64,000 bases of DNA from assembly GCA_037501455.1 (NCBI GenBank), contig CM074863.1, positions 61,609,501-61,673,500 of the forward strand, written 5' to 3'. Position numbers and translations under genes: made by a program. This stretch comes from Lantana camara. Taxonomy: Eukaryota; Streptophyta; Magnoliopsida; Lamiales; Verbenaceae. Below are positions 47,177-57,662 of the stretch, piece by piece. Below the pieces are notes generated by a model. That model was given only the letters and a program-made list of their open reading frames with translations. It was not told the origin of the DNA and ran no database searches. Position 1 is the stretch's first letter. Each line of letters begins with the position of its first letter.

Positions 47177-47496
47177 CCCACGACTCGCGGACATTCTAAG
47201 TAAGAACCCTAGGTAGGTACAACTTACCAATTCTAACACCTTTAGAACTCTTAGTAATTGTTTTTGCATCACCTATCTTTCAATATGGACCCACGACTCG
47301 TGCGACATCCATATTTACTTAGGCGTTAAGCTAGACCCATCAATCGTAAGATCATGACCAAAACTTAGTTCGAACGACCCACGACTCGCGGACATCGCCC
47401 TTGCTAAAATCGACCATGAAATATTGATCATTTAAAATGATCAATTAGGTAACTAAGAACTAATAAGCTCCACTAGCTATCCCACGACTCGCGGAC
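47177..47496 (-). repeat. Four-copy leader box of G
   Basis: CCCACGACTCGCGGAC (complement of the D box) at about 47177, 47379 and 47481, with the variant near 47290. Order and spacing are as in D and F. Confidence 0.88.
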
Positions 47497-47743
47497 AATA
47501 ACTAGCTTTACTTACTAAACTTAAAACCTATTGATGGAATGCTAGGAATTTAATTCAAAATTTACATCTCGAATTAAACACCTATTTGTTCGAAATTAGC
47601 TTAATATTTAAGGGGAATTTTCGAATCAACCGGAGAGTTGTCCGGTTCGACCTCACCAACATATATGTTATCCAATTTTATTAGTCTTGACTAATGCAAG
47701 TACACTTAAATGCATTTCAAACAAGCACATAAACAGATAACAT

Positions 47744-49711
47744 TGTTAGGAATAGTGCCCTAGAAAGCCGATTGTATATCCGCTTTGTGCTTTTCCTTAT
47801 TGTAATCACAGACAATCTTTGAATAAAATAACGAATTGAGGCAACACTTCTTTATATGCTCTTGTTTGGTATGCGTTTACTTTAGTTGTGCATATATGAG
47901 AACTCCCCTAATCCTGATGACTTTAGGACTCTACCATTTAGGTGAAATGGTTCATGAAACGAGCCCTATATCACATAAGTCATGATTAGTAAAATACTCC
48001 AAGCCGGTGAGTCGTACAGACAGTGGGAGTGTCAACCTGACTCCTCTAAGGCTTGCTTGTGGGATCACGCCCTTAAGAAGGACCACCTTGTTTCATGGAG
48101 GTGCAAAGTGTATAGTTGATACGTGTGTGATACATGAGGGTGCTTACTTTAATAAGTAAGTTCACTGAGGTGCCCCGTGTGAGAACATTCCTAAATGGGA
48201 AAGGAAGTTTCTATTTCAGGAAATGGAAACTTCCAGATTAGGAAATATCTCACGAGTCATTGATGTGATTAATTGATCCTTAGACTTGAGGTTCCTTGTC
48301 ACTTTATGAGTTAACTCTGGAGTCTTAGGTATAAGCTTTAAAGGGTGTCGCCTTAGACAACTGATTCAAGGCTTATGCTGGGGCTGCACAAGTGATTCAT
48401 GAAAGTGAATGAGAATCAAGAAAGGACCTACACTTGCATTTGCAAGGTGATCTCTTATTGTATAAGTCATTCATATGCCATATGGAGTCCTTGGCCAAGG
48501 CAGTAGATCAACACATCAAGAAAAGGGTTTCTTGGATTGAGATCAAATGGATATGAAATGCACTTAGCTTTAAGACCGGATTATTAGGGTTCTGATTATT
48601 CCCTTGCCCTAGATCTTGGTTGAGAGATAGTAAGTAGGAGGATTGTATCTCACATGAATCAATGACTTAAAGGTTCTGTCGAATCCGAACATTCCAATTC
48701 AGCTAGGGGTTAAACACCTGTTGCTAGACTATGGTCGTTTAATCTGTGGACTGATTAATTAATTAGTGAATTAATTAATTAGGGTCACTGCTAATTGAAT
48801 TGAGAACCTAGAGGGTCACACACAACAACTTGGTTACATGAGTTGAGGCTTGAAAATGATTAAACGAGTTAATCGGGCCAAGAGGGTTCCACACGTGTGA
48901 AATCACACGTGTGGCTCACGTGAGTGACACGTGTCACTGTGACACGTGTCACACACGTGTGAATGTATATATATATATATATATATTGTATATATATATA
49001 TTAAATAATTAATTAGTTAATTATTTAATAGACTTTGGTTTAATTTTGAATTAAAAAGAAAGTCTAATTTTGGAGAAAATAATCTAGTTAATTAATTAGG
49101 AATTAATTAATTAGATAAAAATAAGTTATTTATTTTATAATAAATAAAGTATAAAATTATCCAAAAATAGTTTGGATATTTTTAGCTCTCTTAAAAGTTG
49201 ACTTGAATTAGAATTCAAAGTCAAAGTTGGAAAATACTTGATGATCAAGTAATAGGAGAGAGAGGAACCAAATCCTTGTTCAACAAGGATTTGGATCGGC
49301 ACTCCCCTCTTATATATAGGGGAGCTCGAGCTCCCCTTTAGTGCTAATGGGCAATTCTTTTGGTTCATGTGTTGAACACCTTCCTTTCTCCAAGATTAAA
49401 TTAAACCCTAGGTTAAGCCTAAACACTAACTAGAGAACTAGCATCCTTACTAGTTAGATTGTGATCAAGTTGGTGGACTTTCTCTAGAGACTTCAAGTTA
49501 GAAGTTTGAAGATTCGAGCTTTACCAAGGAGAGGGGATCAAGCCGCGAGAAGAGCGTTCTTGGGTGGCTTGAAATGCTTCAAGAAAGAACAAAAGAAAAG
49601 TAAGTTTTCTATCTTATTCCTTCGAATTTGGATACACGATTGCGAGTCCAAGGTCCTTTTGTTGGGAAATTTTTTTAAATTCCGCTGCTTTCTGATTCGT
49701 GTTTTCCAACA
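47744..49711 (+). repeat. Element F 5' LTR
   Basis: 1968 bp, TGTTAGGAATAGTGCC to TTTTCCAACA. It differs from D mainly in the first 60 bp, in a TA run near 48966-49000 and around 49280-49350. A G-box cluster lies at 48889-48962 and TATA at 49311-49318. Confidence 0.94.
48889..48962 (+). promoter_or_regulatory. G-box cluster in F LTR
   Basis: Repeated ACACGTGT and CACGTGTG, at least six CACGTG cores, followed by a TA run. The arrangement differs from D by small changes (GAGTGACACGTGTCACTGTG) that keep the cores. Confidence 0.8.
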
Positions 49712-49713
49712 AG

Positions 49714-49726
49714 TGGTATCAGAGCC
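49714..49726 (+). other. Element F primer binding site
   Basis: TGGTATCAGAGCC, 2 bp after the LTR. Confidence 0.92.
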
Positions 49727-49984
49727 ACCTCGTTAATCGTGTTTCTGATTCATCTCAATTATTTTGAATTTGGTAGAAATTCTTAGGCTTGATGCGATTG
49801 AGTATTTGTAATTGTTTTAGAAAGCCTGAATTACGAAACTGTATTTTTTCTTGAAAGTTTCTGAAAATTGTTTTTTGCAAAATTTAATTTTTGAAAACTA
49901 TTTTAGATTTGAAACTGTATAAACTGTTTTTGGATTTCTTGGATTGGTTTCGCTTTTGAACGAAAACACGAAACGAAAAGCCTG

Positions 49985-50260
49985 GATTACGAACACGCGA
50001 AACCCCGCGCGCGAAGGCGTCGCGCGCACCGCTCGCCTGTCCTAGGCGTGCGCAGGCCTTGCGCCTACTCCCTCCCGCAACCGCGCGGGAGGCGTTCTGG
50101 GCGCGCCTAGGCGAGCCCACCAGTCTCGGCCGAGACTGCCTGCCGAGACGCCCGCAAGAAACCGACAGGGGGCCGCGCGAAGCAGCGCGCACTCGCGCGG
50201 CCTTGGCCGCGTGCTGTGCGTGCCTGCGACGTGCAGCCCCTTCGCGTACGGGCACATTTT
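49985..50260 (+). other. CpG-dense leader block of F
   Basis: The counterpart of D 20053-20470 but shorter. The hairpin CCTCCCGC...GCGGGAGG at 50071-50092 is identical to D's. Open frames 49884-50291 and 50059-50346 are composition artefacts. Confidence 0.85.
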
Positions 50261-51630
50261 TTTTCGTAATCCCTTTTCGTGTTTCGTGCAATCCAGTCCC
50301 GAATTTTATTTTAATTTTAAATTTTATTTTTGAATATTTATTTTAATTTTTTTTAAATAAAACTTAAAATTGGGATTTTTGAGAAATAGAAACAGTTTAT
50401 ATTTTGGGAAATTGCATTGTAAATAAAATTATTAATTTTCAGAAATTAATTGGAATTTTATTTGTTTTGGTAATTTGGGATTTGTTGAAAACTTTTATAA
50501 ATAAGACTCGCATCAAGTCGTGTTTTAAGTCATTAGGACTTGAAACGGGAATTTTAATTTGTAACAGCCCAAAACAGGGCCTGGATGAAAATGGTAAACT
50601 AAGGGCATTGGTAAAGAGTTTATAGACCGTGATCCAAGTTTATAAACCTTCATGCATTGCATTCTTACATGAACTTCGTGCTCATATGTGATCTGACATG
50701 TTTTAAGGGGGAATTCTTGACCTTCGATACAGTTTACTATTCATTTCCCAAGCCTATATTACCCAATGCTTCAATGGAACCCTAGAGGTTCATATCACAT
50801 GTTTTCCTATCCTTTGAACTTGTTTTCCAAGCTCCGGAAACCTTCCTTGAACCATAAGGGCATTTTGGGAACTTACCGACCAAAGTTACTATTCATCTAA
50901 AAATGAGCTTTTGATTCTGATATCTTTCCTACCCAAGTTTACAGTCAAATCGATCCTTGAGTCGAGATGAATCTATTGAAATCATTCTTGACTTGAAACT
51001 CTATTCCGAACTTCGTTTTATTGAAAATGTTTACGAAAACCCTAGTTCACTATTCCTTCTACGAACGGTTTTCATTCGGAAAATGTTTTCTCTTCGGATT
51101 TGCACTACTTGAGCTATTTCAAGATTTTTGAGATGTTTTACAACTCTTGATTCAAACCCTAGCTCGAAAGTTTGAAGCGTACGCTTGTACGTAAGAATTC
51201 ACTATTCATTCTACGTTTTCAACTTTCTATCAGTAAAACGTTTTATAGTCGATTTTGGACTCAAAACGCTTCTCGATTTATTTCTGGAATTTTGGAACCA
51301 ATCCAGACTTGAAAATCATTCTAGAAAGTCGTTTTTCACTCATGTCGAGTTTCGAGCTCAAAACTTTTATTCATTAAAACTAATGTATCTTTCAAACGGT
51401 AAATCCGATTTCGACGAATGAATATGCGTTTCGAAGCTAATTTTTGCCCGGATAGAATGGTTATATTTCCAGACACTCACCTTCACGTTTTGGAGCTGAA
51501 ATTACCGAAATACCCTCCAGTAGCCCCTATTTTGTTTCATGAATGATGAAGCTTCCAAGAGAAGACATCCACTTTTGCTCTCATACCCTTACCTCAAGTT
51601 TATTTCCAATGTGAAGGGCTTCCCAACACC

Positions 51631-51638
51631 TATAAATA
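51631..51638 (+). promoter_or_regulatory. TATA box of E LTR
   Basis: TATAAATA in CACCTATAAATAGAGCTCTC, a good plant TATA context. The same is at 58734-58741 in the 3' LTR. Confidence 0.65.
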
Positions 51639-52454
51639 GAGCTCTCATGCCATTCATTTTCCTTGCTCAATGTTGTGTTAACAACTCCCTTTCTTTCTCT
51701 CCCTCTCCCCCTCTTGCCGTCTCCCCCCTCTTTTGTTAGCTAGGTTAGTTGTTTTATTTATTTTATGTTATGTTTTTATGTTATGTTTTAGTTTAGTTTA
51801 TGTTTTTGTGTTATGGTATGTTTATATTATGTTTAGGTTGGGTCTTAGGGTCTTCCCTAAGACATATAGGATTTTATTTTATGCATTTATTATATAGTTT
51901 TTATGATATGTTTGTTAGTAGTGAATTATGATTTAATTGTTTAGTATATGCTATGAAATGTTGTGAATTGCTTTAGTATATGGTATGATCATGTTATGGA
52001 GCTCTTATATGATGATAATTGATGCATGATTATGATATTTAATTTATGTTCAAGCATGTTATGCAATGGAATAGTGACCTATGATCAATTATGTTATAAC
52101 TTGTTACATGTTACTATATGGTCTCAATTGATAAATGTTACATGATTAATGGTCTTGATATGCTATGACTTATGTCTATGATATGTTATTACATTGTTAC
52201 AATGTTACATGACTCATATGTTATGACTTGAGCTTATGATATGATATGGATTAATGGAATAGTGCTTTGATTATATGTTATACACTTTGATAGTGTTACA
52301 TGTTATAACCTAAGATAGAATAGTGTTTCATAACTTGATGTTATGCTTTAATTAGACCTCTTAACCATAGGTTATGCCTTTAACCTAGATCACAATTGCT
52401 TATAATAACATGAACTTGAAACTATAGGTTATAATCAAGATCATAATTGAATTA

Positions 52455-52630
52455 GGGTGTGTGTGTGTGTGCATGCCGTGTGTGTGTGTTCGTGTGTGTG
52501 CATGAGTGTGTGTTTAGTGTGTGGGTTTGACCCGACCCTTTGACCCGACAAGTGAATAGTAATCCGTGAATAGTAATCCGTGAATAGTAATCTGGAATAG
52601 TAACTGTGAATAGTACTTTTGAATAGTAAA
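52455..52630 (+). repeat. GT-rich run and GAATAGTA tandem repeat
   Basis: GT dinucleotide runs (52455-52522) are followed by six GAATAGTA units from 52554. Two are in 14-bp periods GTGAATAGTAATCC. The 3' LTR (59655-59748) has one more 14-bp unit. Confidence 0.9.
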
Positions 52631-53204
52631 AGTGAATTAAAACTTGTGCTTTCTTAATAGACATTTCCACTTAGGGATTTCAAATCCGGGGTCTAAAATG
52701 TGATTTCAAAATGTGTTTTCTTTTGAGGACTTGTTTCATAACCTTAAGGTTTACGTTTAGGATTCATAATTTGATTAATTCCTAATCGATTATAGTAAGA
52801 TCATAGTCCCACGTTAATGATAACTCACTTTAAGGATTCCTTTGTGTGTTATCCTTCTCTAATACCTTAAATGGTATTACTCTCTTGTCATTACATGTTC
52901 TGTACTTGTTTTATATGTTTATGTGCATCGTGATAGAAGTGTGTCTTAGCTCACCTTAGTACACACTTACAGGAGTTAAGGTTGAGCACTGGAATCCCCA
53001 GGGCACTGCATAATCTATCCTACCTACTGTTATTAATAGGTGAGGTGAGGTTAAACTATTTCAACTGGAACCATGAATACTTAATGATTCAATCGTTTTG
53101 AAACTCAAAGCCTAGTGCTTTACCATTCTTGTTTTGAAATACCCTTTATAGGGATGATTCTTCAAAGAACCCAATTGTATTCGTTATTCATTGATCAAGG
53201 GCAC

Positions 53205-53325
53205 ATGTTTTCAAAGTACAGCATCAATGGTTCAATGTTTTCAAAGTAATGCATCAATGGTTCATGTTTTCAAAGTAATGCATCAATGGTTCAATGTTTT
53301 CAAAGTATTGCATCAATGGTTCAAT
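53205..53325 (+). repeat. Minisatellite of 28-30 bp in E LTR
   Basis: Four units of the type GTTTTCAAAGTA, then GCATCAATGGTTCA. The same lies near 60322 in the 3' LTR. It creates a repetitive open frame that is not a gene. Confidence 0.88.
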
Positions 53326-54527
53326 GCATATGTTCAATGGTTCATACATTCGGATTTATTTTGGATGTCATCAATGGTGCAAGCAATCAATGGTTAATGG
53401 TATGGGCCCGGCGGTTATGTGTAGAGGTGATGTTCGGGAGGTGAGCGCCAACGACATCGCTAATACCGGCCGCCACACTAGGCGATTGATACCGACTTTA
53501 ATCAGGAGGTTTGGTTAAGTCAGGACAATTATCGGGAATGGACCGCAAATCTATTCCCAAATCAATGGTTAATGGTCACCTAGGGGTCGCTCCCCGAAGT
53601 GAAACTTGGTGGAGGATGGTGCATGTGTGTATGTGTTAGGGTGTTGTTGATCTCGGTCCGACACCCTATTAATGGTCATGTTTTCTGGAGTAAGGATGGA
53701 GAAGCCTAGCTTGCGAGCATCAATGTTTTCATAAAGTTGGTTCATATCTTGTAAAGTTGTTCCCTACCCTTATCCCGTTTTATGAAAATCATATGAACCA
53801 AATCATAGCATATGTGTGCGCGTGTGACAGCATTCATGAAAGTGTTTTGAAAACTCTCATTACTTATAGCATTGCATCAAAGGGTTTTATCACTTGAACT
53901 ATTCTTAAGTTCTTCTTCAAAGCTTTGCATTAAAGGTTTTACCTTGTGAACTTCACTTCAAACGTTTACTTTAAGTACTTTCTTTTAAAGATATCCCTCA
54001 CTTAGTCACTTTGACTAACACCTCTACCTGTTTTCTGGCCTCATGGTTTCAGGTCTTGCAGCCGCAGTCTAGAGGTATCTTGAAGCTCTAGAGTGTTCAT
54101 TTTGTTTGAGTCAGGACTTTACTTTATTAATCTATTTTGTGTCCTGCATATGTTATATGGCTGCATTGATACTTTACCTTATGTTTTTGTAATAATCCTT
54201 CTGCTACTTGGATACTGCTGCAATTGCTATCTTATGCTCCCGTGACAACGTTCAATTGATACAGTAATGTTAATAGTCTCTTCTGCTTAACGATCAGTAC
54301 TTGCTTGTTTATATGCCATCACGCACATGTTTTGAAAAGTTTTAAAATACTCTGATTTTCCGCTGCATAAGCCACATAGTTAAACACTATTTGTTAATCG
54401 TTAATGGATATGCCGTTCGCTGGGGTATTTCTTAAGTGATGGCTCACACCATTACTTGAGGGGTGCTTCAGTGCGGGGGTTGGGGCGCCGCTCTCTACCA
54501 GCAAAGTGGGGGCGCTACAGCCTGAAG

Positions 54528-54540
54528 TGGTATCAGAGCG
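54528..54540 (+). other. Element E primer binding site
   Basis: TGGTATCAGAGCG, 8 bp after the LTR. The last base differs from the TGGTATCAGAGCC of B, C and F. Confidence 0.88.
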
Positions 54541-55571
54541 CCAGGTTAAGTAAGAAGAGACTTGACCTGGATTGCTCACATCATGGAAGCTTGTTTGACG
54601 TTGCATGGTTCTATCTTCTGGCATTCATATCCGTGGTTCTCTGTATGGCCATGGCAGTTTAGCCACATCTCGATCCTAACCAGCAGCAGATAGACGAGGC
54701 CTTTTTCAAGCAGTTCGAGGCTTCGCGTACTGTGGTTGTTTCTCACCGAGGAGGTACTCACTTGGCGTCAACCAAAGAACAGAGGCAGGACTAGAAGCAA
54801 TCCGATGGAGGTAATGATGGATCTGATAGTGATGAGGCTGATCTAGCAGGGCATGGACAGGATTGTTTGGCGAAGGGGATGTTTAGCTTTGGTAGAAGAT
54901 CCCCGAATTTTGGCACCACGGATGATGGATTTCAGACGACATGGAATCACAAGAGGTATTTTGCACTTGGTTTGGATGAATGGTAAGGCCTGTATGGGAC
55001 TCAACTCGATGGTATCGGGTCCTCCTTATTTTAAATTTTGTTTAAAAATGTGGCCTGATGTAGAAAATTTTTCCAAACCTTACACGTTTATGACACATTC
55101 GGCTTTATGTTGGATATCTGTTTACTGTTTTCCATAACTGTCATTGCATGAGTCTTAGAGTTGCTTCAAGATACCATTAGGGCCGTTATAGGATCATGCC
55201 ATTTCATTTATTGTTATCATACTTGATATGTTACACATGTTCATGAATTGTCAATGGTAATGGATAATGGAATAATGGATCAATGTTGATATGTTGTTCA
55301 TGCTTATAAGTTGCTCTTGCTTATGTGGTAATGGATAATGGATAATGGAATAATGGATCAATGTTGATATGTTGTTCATGCTTATAAGTTGCTCTTGCCT
55401 ATGTGGTAATGTGATAATGGATTATCGTTGATATTTTGCTGTGGGAATGTGTTATTCTCATGATTATAAGTGACTACGTGGAAATGTGAATACGTGGTTA
55501 CCAATTATGTGAATCATCCTTACTGTCATGCATTATACACATGTCTAAATGCTTGAAACTTCAGTATCATC
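54541..55571 (+). other. Element E leader
   Basis: About 1 kb between primer site and gag. A 78-bp tandem duplication (two units, 55262-55417) contains GGATAATGGAATAATGG. The frame 54853-55137 has no recognised domain. Confidence 0.6.
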
Positions 55572-56780
55572 ATGCCACCAAGAAGAGCACCACGTAATCG
55601 CGTACCACCATCGCCACCCCAAAGAGAAGTCACGCCACAACGGGATCTTACACCGCCAAGGGATTTTACGCCACCACCTCCTAGAAGGGAGGAAGTTCCT
55701 GATTTAGCTGATGTGTTGCGACAATTCGTGAGGGCTTGCAATTCTCCTAATGGGAAAACACTAGAAAAGTTTCTAAGAATGAACCCGCCTAAGTTTTATG
55801 GCGAACCCAACGACTTGAAGGCTGAAAATTGGTTAACTAGTCTCGAAAAGATCTTTGAAGCTATGGATATCAACCCTGAAGATCGTGAACGAGTTCAGTA
55901 CGCTGCATTTCTGATGGAAGGAGCGGCGTTTAACTGGTGGAGGCATACTCAACACATGTGGACAGAGAACAACGTTGATGGAAACTGGACTGAGTTTGTG
56001 AAGGAGTTTCAGCAGAAATACACTCCTCAGGTAACACGTGATGCAAGAGAAGCTGAATTTATGAATTTGGTCCAAGGATCTATGAACGTGATGGAGTACG
56101 AAGCTAAGTTTGTTAGGCTGATCAAGTATGCACCCCACATTCTGAGTGATGAACGTCGTAAGACTAAAAGGTTCATTGACGGTCTGAAACCTGAGCTCCG
56201 TTGGGCGCTAGCTTCTTTGGATGACGAGACCTACACTAGAGCAGTTGATAGAGCATTGAACCATAAGGATATCCGGATGACCGTTAGTCGTCAAGAGCCT
56301 TCTAACCCAAAGACTTTTCAAGGAACAAAGCGACCTGCCGGATCCTCCTTGCAGGGAAACGGGAAGAAACCAATGATGGCACTGCAACAACAACAAAGGG
56401 CACCTCACCAGTATGAAACAACTCAGCCCACTCAAGAGGAGATAGTCTGTGACTACTATAGCCGTAAAGGACACACTGCGGAAAATTGTCGTAAGAAGAA
56501 TGGTCAGTGTTATTGGTGTGGTTCCCCTGAGCATATACGGGAACATTGTCCTACCAGGATTAAAAGATTTGGGGTTCAAGACAAGGGTAAAGCGGTGGTG
56601 GGTACGACGAGCACACCAGTGGTTAAAGGCAGAGCATATGCAATGGATGGTAATGAGGAGGTTGATCCTTCGTCTGATGTGGAAGGTACTGTGCACATTC
56701 TTAACACGCCAGTTAAGGTCTTATATGACCCTGGTGCCATGCATTTATTAATTGCATCTAATTTATGTGCGCAATTATAA
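55572..56780 (+). CDS. Element E gag with protease start
   Basis: 402 codons from MPPRRAPRNRVPPSPP, a typical Pro/Arg-rich gag start preceded by stops. The capsid has KFLRMNPPKFYGEPND, EGAAFNWWRHTQ, FVKEFQQKYTPQ, EAEFMNLVQGSMNVMEYEAK and RLIKYAPHIL. The first knuckle is CDYYSRKGHTAENC, where Tyr replaces the second Cys; the second, CYWCGSPEHIREHC, is canonical. The frame enters the protease, whose active site reads YDPGAMHLLIA (Pro for Ser/Thr), and stops at 56780. Gag is otherwise open and could make a particle protein; the protease is probably dead. Confidence 0.88.
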   Translation: MPPRRAPRNRVPPSPPQREVTPQRDLTPPRDFTPPPPRREEVPDLADVLRQFVRACNSPNGKTLEKFLRMNPPKFYGEPNDLKAENWLTSLEKIFEAMDINPEDRERVQYAAFLMEGAAFNWWRHTQHMWTENNVDGNWTEFVKEFQQKYTPQVTRDAREAEFMNLVQGSMNVMEYEAKFVRLIKYAPHILSDERRKTKRFIDGLKPELRWALASLDDETYTRAVDRALNHKDIRMTVSRQEPSNPKTFQGTKRPAGSSLQGNGKKPMMALQQQQRAPHQYETTQPTQEEIVCDYYSRKGHTAENCRKKNGQCYWCGSPEHIREHCPTRIKRFGVQDKGKAVVGTTSTPVVKGRAYAMDGNEEVDPSSDVEGTVHILNTPVKVLYDPGAMHLLIASNLCAQL

Positions 56781-57655
56781 TTTCCACTTGAATAATTGTC
56801 ATATGAAATTTGAAGTAAGTTCTCCTTTGGGGACTTACCTCGTTACGGATCAAGTATATAAACGCTGCCCTATATGCACTGGTAATCGCTACTACCCTTC
56901 AGATTTCATTGAGTTACCTATGATGAGATATGGAATCATCCTTGGAATGGATTGGTTGTTTAAGTACCATGTTAATTCGGATTGTTACAAGAAGGAAGTC
57001 ATCTTGGAAGAGTTGAGAAAAACAATTGGACAACATTTTGGTGTTTGTAAAGGCACTAGAGGAGCACGCCGAGCATATCTGAATTGTGCTGAGCACTTTG
57101 CTGGATCACAAGCTATATGCCAAGTTCAGCAAATGCGAGTTTTGGCTAGAAAGAGTTGCATTTCTCGGACACATCATTTTCAAAACCGGAGTTAAAGTAG
57201 ATCCATCAAAGTCGAAGCAGTGATGGAGTGAAAGACACCGAAGAAATGGTTCACTCGAATTGAGAAAGGTGGTAAATTAAACCCAAGATATGTTGGAGTC
57301 TTCCAGATAATGGAACGAGTTGGAGAAACTACTTACAGATTGGATTTACCTGCAAGTCATACAACGATCCACAATGTATCCTATATATCTCAGATTCGCA
57401 AGGGGTTTTGGATGAAAAAGAGATAGTACCAGTGGAAGAATTACCGACAGAACCAAACTTGACTTATATGTTGAAACCGGTAAAGATCTTCGACAGAAGG
57501 TTCCAGGAGTTAAGGAATAAGAAGATTCCTTTGGTAAAAGTCCTTTGGAAGGGACATGGTACAGAAGAGGCAATGTGGGAAACAAAGGATAAGATGCAGA
57601 AACATTACCCCGAACTGTTTGCAGAAGAATCTGAGGACAGATTCTCTTTAAGGAG
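56781..57655 (+). pseudogene. Element E pol remnant: protease end, RT thumb, integrase tail
   Basis: In another frame from gag, SSPLGTYLVTDQVYKRCP and IILGMDWLFKYH are the protease end. Near 57045 the sequence jumps to the RT thumb ([20 protein letters not shown]), losing the RT palm. Near 57245 it jumps again, to the integrase tail (EKGGKLNPRYVGVFQIMERV, then FDRRFQELRNKKIPLVKVLW), losing RNase H and the integrase core. The last part, 57408 to about 57640, is an open frame ending in the chromodomain-like MWETKDKM segment. No catalytic domain survives. Confidence 0.87.
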
Positions 57656-57662
57656 GGGTGAT
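57645..57662 (+). other. Element E polypurine tract
   Basis: CTTTAAGGAGGGGTGATT directly before the 3' LTR. Confidence 0.85.

Larger units (their letters stand above)
42446..47743 (-). mobile_element. Element G: copia element of the D family, truncated and interrupted by F
   Basis: Minus-strand copy of D: partial 3' LTR (42446-43722), polypurine tract, eroded gag-pol, and leader up to the point equal to D 21338. There F is inserted. The rest of G would lie beyond the window. The LTR lacks its last 660 bp or so; the join to A has no LTR terminus and no target duplication, so a deletion joined G to A. Confidence 0.88.
50560..54519 (+). repeat. Element E 5' LTR
   Basis: TGTAACAGCCC to GGGGCGCTACA. 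TATA box TATAAATA at 51631-51638. It holds GT-rich and GAATAGTA repeats (52455-52630), a 28-30 bp minisatellite (53205-53325) and a GGGCCC/ACCGG block at 53402-53600 like those of B and C. Small frames here are repeated in the 3' LTR and lack gene features. Confidence 0.95.

Noticed and set aside
53191..53518. Repetitive peptide frames in E LTR (also 60308-60635)
   Set aside because: Produced by the 28-30 bp minisatellite in both LTRs.
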